Part shown: one piece after another, positions 10,386-25,216 of the stretch | How the letters are laid out: the number at the start of each line of letters is the position of its first letter | Numbering within the stretch: position 1 is the stretch's first letter | Assembly (NCBI GenBank): GCA_964036315.1 | Contig: OZ038509.1 | Coordinates: 30,979,504-31,043,503 of the forward strand | DNA: 64,000 nucleotides | Direction of reading: 5' to 3' | Source of the DNA: Acanthosepion esculentum | Taxonomy: Eukaryota; Mollusca; Cephalopoda; Sepiida; Sepiidae | Translations under genes and position numbers: made by a program | Notes under the pieces: model-generated | What the model was told of the DNA's origin: nothing | The model's database searches: none | What the model saw: only the letters and a program-made list of their open reading frames with translations

Positions 10386-10703
10386 CCTCTACACAATGTC
10401 AATGGATTTAGTCCCGACCAGCTTGTGTTTGGCTACAATTCCCATGTATCTTCTGTTCTAAAAAATCAACTACCTGTTCTTGAAAGTGTTTCTTCTAGCA
10501 AGATTGTAGCAAATAATTTAAATGCATTGCATGCTGCTAGAAGGGTATTTGTCCAGAGAGCTTTATGCCATCAAATCCAACCATCTACTGGAATTGAATT
10601 CACTAATGGTGATTGGGTATATTTAAAAAAGGATGGAACAGTTTCTTGTCTTTTTCATTTTCAGAACCCACTTATTATTTTCATAGCATATAACCATGTT
10701 TGA
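10386..10703 (+). pseudogene. Integrase C-terminal region fragment of the LTR element
   Basis: The frame reads NGFSPDQLVFGYNSHVSSVL, then NLNALHAARRVFVQRAL, then a basic segment ending GIEFTNGDWVYLKKDGT. The order (NGxSPxQLVFG, a helix, then GDxVYxK) is that of the region after the DDE core of retroelement integrases. It is the 3'-most recognisable part of the remnant. Confidence 0.5.
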
Positions 10704-12340
10704 AATAATTATATTTATATATAACCATAATACATCAATAAGTTTGCAGTTTTAAAAAAAAGAAAGCATTTACATTACACAATACTTATTTTTCAACATG
10801 AGTAAAAGATGAAATGTCTCTTCTTAGATCATAGACTAAACAATACACAATGAAAGTTTCAGATCAAAATTCAACTTAAAACTAAACTCTTGACTTATTT
10901 ATCCACCTGTGTATATTTTCACAATATTAAAAAAAAACCTCTCCAGTTAGTTGATGCAAAAGTTCCAGTAACATATTTTGTAAAATATTCAAGAAGTACC
11001 TTTTTAAAACAGTTTTGAATTTTACTCAGCTCTTTATTGTGTAGAATTGTTTGTGGAAAAAATAATTTTACTTTACTTGTTTGGAAGAAAAATTTGCAAT
11101 ACTAAGTTTGAACACCAATAAAAGAATATTTAATAAAACAAATAAAAAATAGAGCTAATTAGCAGATGTAGACATAACATAAAACACCAATTATGTTACC
11201 TCCCACCAGACTATCATTTTTTTTCTACTGAACCTGGCCCTGCAGTTCAACAGTTTAGCCCAGCCACAGGTTTTTTTCATTGCCTATTTCCTTTTTACCC
11301 GTGTCAGTTTAGTTATCCATGGATGTTTTTAATGAAATTATAATATTTTTTCATATATATAAAGCCTGCTCCTCCTTTTTTTCACTTCCGCTCAAGTCAT
11401 CTGAAGATTGCAGGACCAGAGCCATCCTTTAATAGGATTTAATGCTGCTAAGCGTTTTTTGCTGAGTCTAGGAAATCTAGGCCTCAAACACTTTACTGAG
11501 TAGGTAAGTTTGCTTTCTGGCCTTTTTTCTCTTTCTTTTTTCAGTTTCGTCTTTATTAGAGACTGTTTTTGGATAAGAGTCTAGGTTTTGGCAAGCTGTC
11601 CGTTGGTTCCACCAATGGTTTTTGTTTTTCTTTAATAGTATATATATAACAAAAATTTGGGACATCCTCTAAATTTAATAATTAATAAGTAGCATACCTT
11701 TTTGGTTTTATTAACTCCTACTAATCTACAATGCAGAAACTGTCTAACCCATTAGTGTATGGTGCACTATTTTTTTGAAAAAGAGTTAACTAAAATTTAA
11801 ACTCTGTCAACCCTATGATTACCAACAGGTCGCAAGACAGATTAGGCAAAAGCTACAATTTTAAAGAAATTTTATGCAGTAATAAGTTAATTTTAATATC
11901 ATTATTACTGAGTATATGATAAAACCCTGCAGGTAGAGAAAATCCCTCTGACCTAAAGTGAGTCGTGAGCCAGATTAGTTTTTTCTCTCCCCCCCCCCCA
12001 AAGATTATTACATTTTGTGAAATTTATAAGTTCTGATCTTCAAGAATATATGAATGGATAAGCAATTATTAAAACAATAGGATTTCCTCTTTTCTATTAA
12101 AATATGAGTGATTGTAAGCAGTTCCTCATTGCCAAAATTCACTGGTCTTCCTCCTAAATACCAAATACCAATACAAAAAGAAAAACAGTAGCATCTTTTG
12201 TGCTGAACATTTTTTATTGATTTTTAGCCATATTTCTTCTAATTTTGTAAATACAGTTTGGCCCAAAAAAGAAAAAAAAAGAATCTTAGGTAAGCATTTT
12301 AGATATGGAAGAGAGAAAGAAAAAAGAAAGATTACAAATA
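10704..12340. other. AT-rich DNA with interspersed repeat fragments, no gene
   Basis: No convincing coding region is present. A fragment at about 10755-10890 contains ACTTATTTTTCAACATG and AGTTTCAGATCAAAATTCA. Both words recur near 26310-26390 and in part near 28900-28960, so this is an interspersed repeat. A GC-richer patch at 11370-11470 (TCATCTGAAGATTGCAGG) looks like the tail of another retroelement. Its family is unknown. Confidence 0.4.
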
Positions 12341-12346
12341 TATATA

Positions 12347-12349
<3 letters not shown>

Positions 12350-12383
<34 letters not shown>

Positions 12384-12475
12384 CTGCATACATGTTTGTG
12401 TACATTTTGCTACAGGTGCACTTCAATGTTGCAGATAAACATAAGTATACAGTCACATCTGGAAGAGATAGGTAG

Positions 12476-12512
<37 letters not shown>
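12350..12512. repeat. (TG)n and (TA)n microsatellites
   Basis: A TG tract runs from about 12350 to 12382 and a TA tract from 12478 to 12512. Both create long artefactual frames on either strand. Confidence 0.95.
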
Positions 12513-12515
<3 letters not shown>

Positions 12516-14602
12516 GAGAGTGCAAAATATGGAAGGAAAAAAATATTGTTTATTGATGTGTATGTCTTAAGATGAGGAGTTCACTAATAGATAGAGAATT
12601 AAATCATGACAAAACCCAAGGATGCTTTTGCAATTGTCAGTAAAGGTGACAATCCCAAGATTATGAATTCCTATCTGAAGTGAAATTATTCACTGTTTTA
12701 TCTAAAGATTTACAAACAGGATTCAAGGCTAAGCTTATAAATCTTATGAATTTAACTTGTCTTATGTTGTATCAGAACAGGACACTTAAAAAGCCTTCCA
12801 AGATTTGTGTCCAAATAGATTAATGAAAAATAGAAGTGATCTCACTTTGACCCCCACTGAAAGCAGGAACACTGAATCTAACTTCTAAATCTGGATCCAA
12901 ATCCAAAGTTTCTTGTGGCAAACCTTTTTATGGCTCTGGTAAAATGTATTCATTTTATCTTAAGTGCACATATATATAAATACTGTTTATGCTTTTTGAA
13001 GTATTGTAGATAGAGTAAAATATGGCCAAGTAAAGAGCGTTTTTATTTTTTGCCCTTCTTTCAATTTTATTCTCAATAGCATTTTTATTCTAAAAATACT
13101 GACTGCTCTATCATTGAGCTATACTGAGATTTTTATGTGATCTATATTCTTTGCTTTTTTTGTTCTGTAAGCTTTAAAAAGTTCAGCCTGGCCTTGATTT
13201 GTGGAATTTCTTTGGAATTAGCACTGTTCAAAATAAGTGAACAGTAAGTGATGGATAAAAAACTAAGAAGGGAAGTAGAAAAAGCAAAAATAAAAACAAA
13301 TAAAAACAAAAAAATCACATCAGATGAAAAAGCTTCTGGTAAATAATTACATATGAAATGATATTTGTCTTTTAGGCTACTGGTTTTTTCATTTATTTAT
13401 TCAATATTTTTTTATGACAGACACGTTCAATAATTTGTATCTTCAAATAACAACACAATTTAAAATTTTAATTTCAGATGTTTTTTAATTTAATTTTTTT
13501 TCTTTATACACAAAATTTTAATGTTGAAGTGGTGAAACAAAATTTAAAATCAAATAAATGAAAATTTTAAAATAAAATATAACAAAAAAGTGGGTTGGGA
13601 TTTTATAAACTTTTGCCTTTTTTTGACTAGAGATAATGAAGATAAAAGGAAAAAATGAATTAAATTTTTCTTTTTTCTCAGTTTTTTTTTTTTTTTTTTA
13701 ATTTTTTAAAAACACACAAGCAGACCACCTGACATTTTCACACTATGCATTAAAACTAAAAATGTTTAAGACAATCTATACATATGCTTAAGTCTTTTTA
13801 AATGAAGCTAATTTAGTATATATTACAAACCAACAAGGAGATTTTATTTGGTAAAGTATTAATCAAATCAGTAATTTCTCCAATTGGTTGCTTAAGAAAG
13901 ATGATTCATATATTAATAAAACAAATAGACAGGTATTACCAGGCTTGGATGTAATCAAGTTCTGAGCCAGTAGCTACACACAGGAAGAGGAAAAACAAAG
14001 ATTATTAAAAAAGAAAAAAAATAACTAAACTGTTTATCTATGAAAAAGGAAGATAACAGATTATTAGTAAAGATAAAATATTATAAAATACAATAAAGTA
14101 TTCTTAGTTGCTGTTATTAATATTCATGACAGATTTTTTTTTACCAGTTCAACCCAGTATTTTCCTTATTTAATTTCTAAGTATCTATTAATAGAAAGAT
14201 TTAATATATTACATAAGCATATATTTTTTCTTTTTATTAATGTTTTAATGGTCCAAGCTTTTAAGCAGGCAAGTCAAAATAGTTGTTCTGTAACTTTCAT
14301 AAACAGCTGCATAAAATGAGAATTATATACATATATTTTGTTTTTTTAGTTGGCAGAGAGGAGTTACCCTCATTAACAAAAGAAATGACAATTGTGGAAC
14401 CTTTATTTCATGTTTATATTTCCCCGTTAAAAAAGCTATAAAAAGAGAGAGAGTGGGAAAATGACTATCAAAATAATAAAATAAATAATATTAAAACAAA
14501 AAAACACTTACAATTAGGCACTGCAGTTACCTTGGAAATATATCACAGACACAGTGTGCATTAGAACTGAACACAGCAACACAAAAAAGATAAAAACCTT
14601 GA

Positions 14603-14637
<35 letters not shown>

Positions 14638-17600
14638 AATCCACATAAAAACTACAACAGGTCTTTTCTTGCTTTCAAACAGCCAGGAAAATGATCAAGA
14701 GCCTCAGCAACTGAGAACAGATGTCAATCTTTTGTCGAGATTTTTACATATTTATTTTTATTATTAGCAAAGTCCTGAATAACTTTAATGGGAGATTTAA
14801 AAATTGAAAAGAATTTTATTAAACATTGTTTTTGTGTAAGTTTTTTTCATGTATGCTTATCTTGGGTTCATTTTTATCTTTCTAATATTTTTCATTCTTC
14901 AAGAAAAACTTATCTACTGTCCAAAAGAAATACCTTTCCATATAAAATCAAATTATATTCCTGATAGGTTGTGTAGACTTGTATACAAGTCTAACTAAAT
15001 TGTAAAATAAGTCATATTTCATAAATTCTGTATATACTTAAAAAGATTATGCATTCTGATGGAAAAAGTAACTATTAGAAGTAAAACTATAGAAACAAAA
15101 AGGTAAGCAAGCTTAAAAGCCAATTAATACCAAGAGTACTTTCTTGAAATATATTCCATTGATCTGATCAAAGGAAAAAACTTAATATAAAAATTTACAA
15201 ACATTAGGAATGTTAGTTGATTAGTATACCACTTGGGTATGGCGGATTTTACAACATGAATGTACCAACCACAAACAGTTAGGAGGTAAGTAGAGGATAT
15301 AGATAGTCCAAAATTGTAAGAAAGATATAAATCAAAATATTTCAAAGTAAATGTACATAGACAAAATTAAAATTTAACAATACTGATTTTTTTTATAAGT
15401 GATAGCAGCTATATAATAACATTTTGAAAAAGGTTTCTATTTCTACAAGAATTATCTGTTAAAAAAAGATTTTTATTTTTTTTTACTAAAATCCTAGAAA
15501 ATATGAAAATTGGCATATAAGTTAGTTTTTTTTATTTATTTTTATCAATATTATTACATCTGAGCATATATACAAAAAAAGAAACAGTATTTTCAATAAC
15601 AAGAAAAATTATTTAATTGTTGATGGCATCATTTTCCAGATTAACTATGAATTTTAGGCAAGTTATAGTTATTTGTAAAGAGATGTACTCAAATATCAGG
15701 TTATCTTATTAACCAATTGTTGAATAATCCTTTCTCTTCTGTATGGGTATATAAATAGTAGATTATATTAAAAACTGATGCATGTAGAAGGGTAGTTGGG
15801 AAAAAAAAAGAGATGAGTTACAATTACATTCTCTCTTGTAAAGACAATACAATATCAAGGTTTCATATTCATTAAATAAAAATACAACAGTTCTGCAGAA
15901 GCCAATCAAGGACAGGATATATAATACAAACAGAAATTCAAAATACTTACATATACACTTATGCATTTCTTATGCCTTTACATTGAATGTTGAAAAAATA
16001 TAAAGCTTTTTATAACTCTACAACAATACAAGCAAAAAAAGGAAAAACAAAGCAATAAATTTCCTTTCCTTTTTATGTTAACAATCACCAAAAATGGTAT
16101 TTTACAATCAAACTGCTTGCAAAAAAAGGGGAATTTAAAAAAAAGAATTTTAAAATTTTTAAAAAATTAAAAAACCAAGAAATCTTTTCAAGATAAAGAC
16201 TACATAGGTTGTTTTTGTTTTTTTTTGTTACCATGGTCAGTAAAACCGCTCAGAACAACATTTTTTAGTCAATATAGATAATTTTTACTTGAAAATTGTA
16301 GACTTTATAATCAGTTTGAGAAAGACTTATTAGATGGTTTGTTAAAAGCTTAAGATCTTAATCTAGGACTGATAAAAGCACATAACTTAATCATGATTTT
16401 TGTAAGTATGAATGCATTTGTTTGTCATTTGTAAATATCGACTAACAAGTTATGAAGAAAGGAAAACAATTATTTTATGCCTAAATATCTCTCCTTGATA
16501 AAAGATGTTTGCATTATTATTTCCCCACCCACAAATTTTATACTTTACATATAATCACAATCTTGCACAAACTATAATGATTTACAACTGAAGACAAATT
16601 TTTCCACATGGCTCTATAAAAATAAATACTATATTTTAGCCTAAAATAAACTGTAAGGTGTCATTTTATGATAAATAATAAAATTAAGATGATAAAAAAA
16701 GCAAATTAGTATATTTATTATTTACCAAGAAATTTTGTTTGGGGTTAAATATTAAAATAAGAGAATTATAGGAAGAGTCCTGTTGTTCAACCAATCATAA
16801 GTAAGCATGAAGTTTAACAACAAAGTTGAGTGGAAAAGATTTTTAAAAAGTACATTCTTCATATTAAAAAGAAAAAAACTACACAAACCAAAAATCCCTG
16901 AAGGATTTCAGTCACTTCTACCTTTGACTTTTAATGAGAGTTAAACTTTTCAGAATTTCTGCTGCATGTTTTAATTTTGTTTTTCCTTGCCAATAAGAAA
17001 CATCATCCATAAAACACATTCAATGTATAATGAATATATAACAATATGCACGCCAAATACCAAACACCACTTTCTATGTCTGTCAGTAAATGTTACCTTG
17101 AAAATAATCAAAACTGAAAACATACATACATAAAATTTTAGGGGACTGAAAAAAAATATATACTTCAAGGGAAAATAGCCTCTTATGTAACTTATTGGAT
17201 CCTTGGTGTCATTCAAATTCTTCTCTTATTTCATTTCAAATTCTTGTAAGAATTTTATAAAACAAATTAGGTAAATATTTTAACAAAGGAATACATTTAA
17301 AATGCCACAACACTAGAGGAAGTACACATAACTCATTATATTCACTGTGTGGCCCATTTATGATAGAAAAGATTTACTGTTTCTTCACAAATTATGTCTC
17401 ACTGACAAAAAGTAAAAAAAAAAAAAAGATGATTAGGTCAAATTACTTTGAGACAAGAAACTCTTACCTGTCTCATTTGACCGGATTATCTAACCTGTGC
17501 TTAGATTCTTGTATTTTCTTTAAGTTATCATAAAAATAAAACTGCTTTTATGTTATTTCTTCTTTTTTTTACTTGGGTAAGTGACTTTTAAATAAAAATA

Positions 17601-20600
17601 TATTTTCCAACTGCATCCCCCTCATCAACAAAAAGCAGATGTTTCGAAACAATTTTGGCAACCTGATCAAGATGAGCAAGATACCAATATAACGAAAGGG
17701 TAGCATCTGATATTTTTAATGGCCTTAAATATCTACACACAAAACTCCATGGATATTAGTACCTATTTGACAGGTGAGTCACTCACAAGTAGGAATCCAC
17801 ACTAGCAGAATTAACAGTTTAGAGTATAATTTGACTGATAACACAAGCACAACACTAAAACACCATTAGTACCAACATGTACATAATAAAATAAAAATCT
17901 CATGTTGCAGATCTTTTGACAGCATTACTAACTTTTATGTAGAAAAATATTTTAAAAAATCTACAAATATTTTATTAAGAATAGACAGTTACACTGAAAA
18001 CACCAAATATAACTTATAGAACAGTGATCAATTCAGTCAGCCCTTCCATATGAATAACAACAATATTTAAATCATTTTAAGTAGGTCATAAAATAGATTA
18101 AAAATTATCTACCTCAAAAAGCAAATGCTATCAAAAATGTTTAAAGGCATATACAGGATGAATAAAAAAAAAAAATTTTGAATAGTAATTTCCTCAGAAA
18201 TAAAGCACACAAAAATTTTATGAAATATGCAATTGCAAATATTTATATCAAATTTCTTAAAAATGATTTTATTTGTGAAAATAGATTAAAATTAAATTAA
18301 AATGCTAAATTAACTTGTGGTGAATAAGGTAATTTTAATTAAAAATACAACTTATAGATTTTCATAAATTAGTTTTTACATTTTCAAAATCCAACAAAGA
18401 TGTTCTTCATATCAAAAACAAAATAATTAAGTTTTAAATTTTACCTATTTAACACTATAGTACTGATGCATGTATTATATGAATATATTATGTATATATT
18501 ACTATAGTTATATTAGTTACATGATACACATTTGTCTTTATAGGTAATAGCCAAAATCTAATCTTTATTTTATATTAATATGAAGGATAAGCATTTTGTT
18601 AGGAATCAATATTTAAATAAAAGAAATACTGATATAAATGTTAAAATATGTATTAATTTTTATATAACAATTATAAGTAATATTTCTAACAGGTTCCCAA
18701 TCACATGTCCATTAACATTATTAATTTATGCAATGCATTCAACTTCTTTCTTTTTTGTTTTTAAAGGTTGATGAAAGGTTAATATGGTGATAATGTGAGT
18801 TTTCCTTTACTGTGCAGAGTGCACTGGTTACATCAGAAGGGTGCTCTATATTAAAGTGTGTGCACATGCATGCACACACATACATACTCAGGCATGCACA
18901 CACATATACACACACGCATAATAGTGTAAAGCAAGCAAGCATGAGGATCAAAAAGTCTCTAAAAAGGAAAATAGTGGATGTACCATACCCACTTAGAACA
19001 CTTGTTGTACTATTAAATACTGCATAGATATAAGTGTTGACTCAATAAACTGATAATTCTTTTGCTTTCACTTTAGAGAAGCTGTCTTCATCTTCAACAA
19101 CTACCCATTCTATCTGAGTCATTCAAAGCCTATCCATGGAGCAGTCTGTAATTATTTTATTAGTTCAAGGCCAAATTGGAAAGATGAGGGGGGAAACTAA
19201 ATTTTATAATTTTACCTACAGTAGCAATGGTCATATGGTGTACAAGTAGCAAAAAAAAAAGGGAAAAAACTAATGGACTTCATTTCCAGCAGAGACTTCA
19301 GCTACAACAGCAACAGGGATTTCACAAACAATACATTTTAATTCTGAGTAAAACTATTACACACACAAAAAACAAATAATTTGAAAAATTTAAATTTATA
19401 GTATTTGAAAGGAAAATCTTTATTTTCAATTATGTTTTAATTATTAAATATACTATTCATAAATCAACAGAGAAGAATTTTTTGTAAATAAATTCTAAAT
19501 TAGGTATTTATTTCTATATATTCTATGGTATAACTCCTTTCACTGCAATCTTGATTAATACTATCAAAAAGTGTATCAGTAAGTATTCTCAGTAGTTCTA
19601 AATAAAAATAATTTCCTCTTAATAATGAGGATAATCAGTTATCTTTCTTTTTTGCTGTTTGATTTTAAATTTTTTCTCAAGATATTGTAATTTAATAACT
19701 AAAACAATTTATACTTTACAATTACATGTCTATTTTAGTTATGTAAAATGGTAAGAATTCTATTTTGTCTATATTCCTAAACTCTTCAACTGAGGAGCCT
19801 CAATAATTCATTAACCATTTTATAAAATTTAGAAACTTTTTCAATATACCATTTAAAAGAACTAGTTTAGATTACTAGATAATTATCCTCTAAATCTTTA
19901 CAGTTTTTTGTGTTTGTTAAATAAATCAGTCTTTACAAACAGTCATTTTTGCTCTTTATGATATAAAATGAATTTTGCTAATGCAAAATTCACTTATCTA
20001 TTTCTAGCTGGAAACTGCTGTGTATGTGTACGAAATAATCGAAAATTGTTAAAGGCTTTTTTGTCACATTCTGTAATTCTCACAACCATGATCATCTTTA
20101 GTATTATTAACAATAAAGGCAATAATAATCCATTTTTATTGACATTTTACAATACATATTGATTAATAATTATTTTGATTTCCTTACACAAAAATTAATT
20201 TATCAATGATACTGATAATATTGCTACAGTTTAGACATGATGATGAGAAAATGTTCCCATTCTATTATTAACTTATTTTGAATATATTTTTTATTTTTAA
20301 TAAATAAATATTATCATTAATAAACAATATGTCATTATAATTTTTAAATTTCATAACTGATAAGTAGATATTTTAAAACAGAATGAAACTTTTATAACCA
20401 ATAACAATGTGGGTAGAGTTGGAAGTCCAAAAATCATTCACAACATGATGAATGCTAATAATGCTAAGCAAATTGAAAGCAAAGTTTTGTGTCACTACAG
20501 GGGAAAAGTAGGTAAATATGAATTAAAGGTGGGAAATTTTGGAGAGAGATGCATTTTAAATGGATAAGAACACAAAAGCCAAAGTATCAGTTTTAATTTA

Positions 20601-22525
20601 AATTCACAACAAACAACAGTGTAAGGTTTGGGATAAAAAATCCACACTGTTCTTTTGTTTTTACAAAGTAAAAAAGAGCAGAGTGACAAAAATGTGCACT
20701 GGTTACACTGATGAAAAATGAATAGGGCTAAAATAGCAAAATACTAGATTAAGTAAAAAATATATTAAAAACCTATTTGTAAAATGTTATTCATAGATAT
20801 TAAATTTAAGTGATTATTCACATCAAATCATGTTTCCATTTTAATCTTAAATATAGAAAGAGATTAGCTTATCAGCTTACCTTTGTCTATTTTATAAACA
20901 TTTTAAAAACTGATGTGTTAATTTATTCTCTTCTATAGAAATTATAGAGAATCTTTCTGAACAAAAGATTTAAAAATTGCCTCTGTAAACAGACAAAACA
21001 CAACACAAACGTTTCTATGGCAACAAAAAATAAAAATAAAAACTAAAACAGCAGCAGAACATTTTAAAATATCATCATTAATAATATCATGAAACTGTTC
21101 CAATATCTTTCAAACATTTACTGCAGAAGAAATGATTTCATTGTGGATTAAAGCAGAGTAAGAAATACCATAACCAAATATACAAGAAGAAATAACAAAC
21201 TAAATTTAATTAACAAACCAACAATTTTCCTCTTTAACTATTTTTCTATTATTGGCACATTATTAATGTTTTTGTACCCAACTCAATTTGATCAGTAATA
21301 ATAATTGTTTAATTCTACCAATTAGCAAAATTATCTATATAAATCTATAACTACCTCTATGATTAAAATTTATAAATTTTATATATTGGAAAAATTTTCT
21401 ATCTAAATAGCCTTTCTGCTAAATTGTCATTATCTGTAGATTGTATCTCAATATTTTTTTTTAGATATCCCTATTTTGCATGCATTGACTTGAAAGAAAA
21501 ACTTAAATTCTATATAGCAACAACCTAAAACATTTTAAGAATTCAAATGAGCCTGAAGTTAATCTATTGCATATTGTATGCATTTCTTAAGAAATCACAT
21601 TGGTATCATTTCTTCCTAATCCAGTAAAGCAGAAAGTAATTCTCTGCGATAATACAGATTTATTTTCTTATCTTTCTTTTCTTTTTCTACCACAGATAAA
21701 AAGAGAGCCCTAATAAAAAAAATATGAATGTTTTTAACAAATTACATCAAATAAAAAGAAATTAGTAAATATATCAAAGAGTGATATATAATAATAGTTT
21801 GGGATATCAAAGAAAGAAAAATTCCTTTTGATAAGAAAGGCTTTTTGAATAACTGTATCCCTAAACAAGCTTAATCAAAACCACCTGAAGAAAATCAGAA
21901 ACTGTCAGTTAAAATGTCACGTTTCATTCTATTGTAGATAGTTGAATAATCATGATAAAAAAAGTTTTCTATTGTTCATCAAGAACGGCAGGAAATGTCA
22001 ATAAATGCCCAATTCTTAGTTTTGGTGAGAAAAAAATGTTCAGTGTATAATTAATAACAAGTTCACTTGGATATCACACATCTTGCATAAGCATTTTTGT
22101 TTTTTTTGTTTTTTTAGCCTCTTCCAGTGAAGTGTTCTCATAAAAAATAAAAACATTTTTAGCCAAAACATTGACCATTGCTTTTGTTGCTCCATTTTCT
22201 GTTGTTTTGGGTTTTTTTTTTTTTTTGCAATACAGAGAATCAAAAACTTAAACAATAGATTAAAAAATCCTTTATGAGAATGAATGTACCCCATCAAAGC
22301 TGATTATTTATAGATCCCTATTAACAGCTATATTAACTTAGCAACTACTTATATAATTAATAAATATCACTTAGGTATCATATATTCATGGATACACTCT
22401 TATAATAGACACAGAATGAAAAACTTGCCCACTTTCACTCAAAACCTAAGTTATAACTTACCATTTGCTATCTCAAAAAAGAGATAAAGGTTTTTCTAAC
22501 AAATAGCATATAATATTCATTATTC

Positions 22526-22569
<44 letters not shown>

Positions 22570-23955
22570 CACACACTATATTACTTATACACACACAAAC
22601 ACATCAAGTCATCTAAACTGAATCAATGCATTCTATGAACTGAAAATAACATTTTTGACTATAATTTGCCCTAAATAGTTTTATTAGTCTGCTTTTTATC
22701 AAAGGTCTGTTAAGCTTCAAATTTGGTTAGCACTGGTATTTTTAAATGGAGAAAATACTTAGAGATTTCCAGTCAGTATTTCAATCCCAAACATTTGTTT
22801 TATCTCCATTTTTGGTCTTACAGCTATAATGTTGAACATTAGCTTAAAAAAGTTTTCCATGCATAATTTATAATAGAAACTTATATTTTAAACTGTTTTT
22901 AACACACAGGAACTTTTGAGGGCATCTTTTACAAGGGGGTGCTGAAAGATTGTCAATCCAACCAAGAAATACTTAAAAAATCTGATGTGTGGTCAGACCA
23001 AAAATATTTTTGTATTTTAAGTTAAAAAACTTATATGTTATTTATTCTAATGCAAAGATTGAAAGTCCATGTTGTAGGTAAATAATTATTTATAATTAAG
23101 AAAGAATGTCAATTAAAAAAGAATTGAAAGCTAGTAGGCCAGGTTTTCCTAATTTAACATTTTTTTTGTTAAGATGATAGTTTTGTTATTAATAATAAAT
23201 GTCACAGATCACCATAAAAAACAGACTTAAGTAATTTGTTCAATAAAGAGTACATTTATTATGGATTTATATGTAGTTTGCAAAATAAAATATTTAAAAT
23301 TAATAATTTTCTTTTCTCAATTTTTATGCATTTCTAGAAATACATTAAAATTAAAAATTTACTTCACAACTAAAACAGAGACATATTTAATCATCCTGAT
23401 TTTTCTATCACTGATAGATATTTTAGCTGAATTACAAACTTGATAAGCTTTAAAAATATAAAGAAAAGCAGTTAAGAATAGTTTCTTTATTCATCAGGAC
23501 TTTCTTATTCTGGTAAGCTATCACATGTAACAATTTAATATAATCCTAATATAATAGTACCAGTAATAAGAGATATTTATGCCACTATATGGATTATAAA
23601 GAGTATTCTAGATAATTGGCCCTAAGCAAATTTATACAGACCTAACTAATTAAAGATGCACATTCATTGTCAGAGAAATCTATATTAAATTGCATTATAC
23701 TACAAGAAATGAGATAGGATTATCTGTTTTTATTGGTCTTTATATTCCAGATGGAATAATATAAAGCTTTACATGCCAAACACTCTTCTGATAATTGAAC
23801 ATCTTCATTTCACCTGATCCAGTCTTCACCCCTCATCAGGTGTTTTCCATGAGAAAAAAAGGAAAACTCTTTCTCCTAGGTTTCTGAAAGAAGGGGGTTT
23901 CCTTTTCATACAAAATGATTCAATTGTCCAAAAAATGATACATTTCCAAAGTTAA

Positions 23956-24005
<50 letters not shown>

Positions 24006-24996
24006 CTTGGACTATTTCTAACACATTTGCATTTTCAACTAGCTGACTATAATTGTAATATAATGTCAATAGTTTCTTTCAAATACAGTATAATAAGGAC
24101 ATTTGTAGTCATATAAATATTGCTAGCAGGAATATTTTAATAGATGTAATAATAGCAAAAGTTGAAGAGAAAACTAACAATTGGAACTGGAATAATTATG
24201 ACTGATGTTGCAAATGTTATAGTGTGTAGTTGAAGTAGTTCCTGTAATAATAGCAATAATAGTAATATAAATAGGTGGATTGTTACTATAAAATATTAAA
24301 TTATCATAGAAATTATGTTTAAGAAAAAGTGGAAATAATAAAACTAATAATTATTAAAAGAATTAAAATATTTGTGCTAATAAATATACTAACATAATTA
24401 TAGTAATTGTTAAAGTTATCAAAGTAATCTATAAAAACAATAGAAATAATTGTTGTTTTAGAAATTAAGTTAACAAACAAGCCATAAAAACTTGGTTGTA
24501 AAATAAAATGCAATCAACTTAATATGCTTCTTACCTGTTATTTTTTGTTTTACTTTTTGTCATTTCTTCTGAATATGCAACCACAATTCTTAATGTGATT
24601 CTGGGGCTAAAATCAAAATATTTGATCCACTTCCTGATCTGCAATTCATGATCTATTTTTCCCTTTTGTCTTTCTAGCATGTATATATAAATAATCAGCA
24701 GAGAGAGGAGCACAAGCTATACACTCATGCTCTCCAAACAGAAAACATGGATAGGCCTTATATTGTTATTTTAAAAGTGGGAATGGAAAGCGCAACACAC
24801 ATTGTCACTGGGCCTGTGAAATAAGCTACATAGAGACATACAAAGGTAAAAGTACATAAAATTAATATAACAAAACAAAAAACATGTTTAAATCAGCAAT
24901 TGTAATCAAGTGACCAATTGATAATTGTTTCCTTTTTTATCAAATAATTATTAGTAATTTCTTTTTTTCCATTATTCCTCAGTCATGACAATGTTC
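12513..24996. other. Long AT-rich stretch without recognisable genes
   Basis: Nothing longer than about 85 codons is open, and none of the frames has a recognisable domain. TA microsatellites lie at about 14607-14633, 22528-22564 and 23962-24000. The part next to 24996 is downstream of the RUSC stop codon and probably includes its 3' UTR. Several minus-strand AATAAA candidates exist (for example the TTTATT at about 23251), but none can be picked out. A copy of an interspersed-repeat word (GGGGGTGCTGAAAGATTG, about 22935) is also present. Confidence 0.5.
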
Positions 24997-25216
24997 TCAG
25001 CGATAAAAATTGTCATGAAGAGTTTCAAATATGGCTTCGTCAAACAGTGGCTCAGTCCAGCAGATTCGGACAAGTCCTTCTTGCTGACCATTTACACAGT
25101 ACAGCCAGGATTGGTCCAGCTGAGCTAACACTTCAAGATATTCACCATCTTCAAAATCCAGAAGGTCACCTTCCTTTTCAGTACATGTGTAACTAGCTTT
25201 CAATGTTCGGACATAC
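24997..25216 (-). CDS. RUSC-like gene, last coding exon: SH3 domain and stop
   Basis: The acceptor TTCCCAG sits at 25217 and above, and the stop TGA at 24999-24997. The exon completes a split Arg codon (phase 2) and encodes residues 1492-1564. The fold is an SH3 domain: the ALYDY position reads ASYTC (1499-1503), the acidic RT-loop reads EKEGDLLDFEDGEYLEV, a single ligand-site Trp lies in QSWLYC (W1529), and the end strand is GLVRICW (1539-1545). The second Tyr of ALYDY is Cys, and the Pro of the usual GLVPxxY is Arg, so peptide selectivity may be unusual. In vertebrate RUSC proteins the SH3 is also the C-terminal domain. A 16-residue tail follows. Confidence 0.9.

Larger units (their letters stand above)
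7990..10703 (+). mobile_element. LTR-type retroelement gag-pol remnant, interrupted
   Basis: Three protein segments lie in the order expected of a gag-pol polyprotein. They are a gag-like helical segment (about 8010-8530), a retropepsin-like LDSGCSKSV motif (about 9605), and a C-terminal integrase-region segment with LVFGYNSHVSSVLKNQLP (10425-10660). Stops and frameshifts break all of them, and a hAT-type element (8721-9562) splits gag from protease. No reverse-transcriptase core was found, so pol has an internal deletion. LTRs were not identified. The copia-like or gypsy-like family is undecided. Confidence 0.55.

Noticed and set aside
12126..12575. Four overlapping frames rich in His/Thr, Cys/Val or Ile/Tyr
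   Set aside because: They are translations of the TG and TA microsatellites.
24531..24713. Minus-strand frame ending in a donor-like AACAG|GTAAGAAG, downstream of the RUSC stop
   Set aside because: It has no acceptor with a matching phase and no domain, and the RUSC frame has already ended in a natural C-terminus at 24997.
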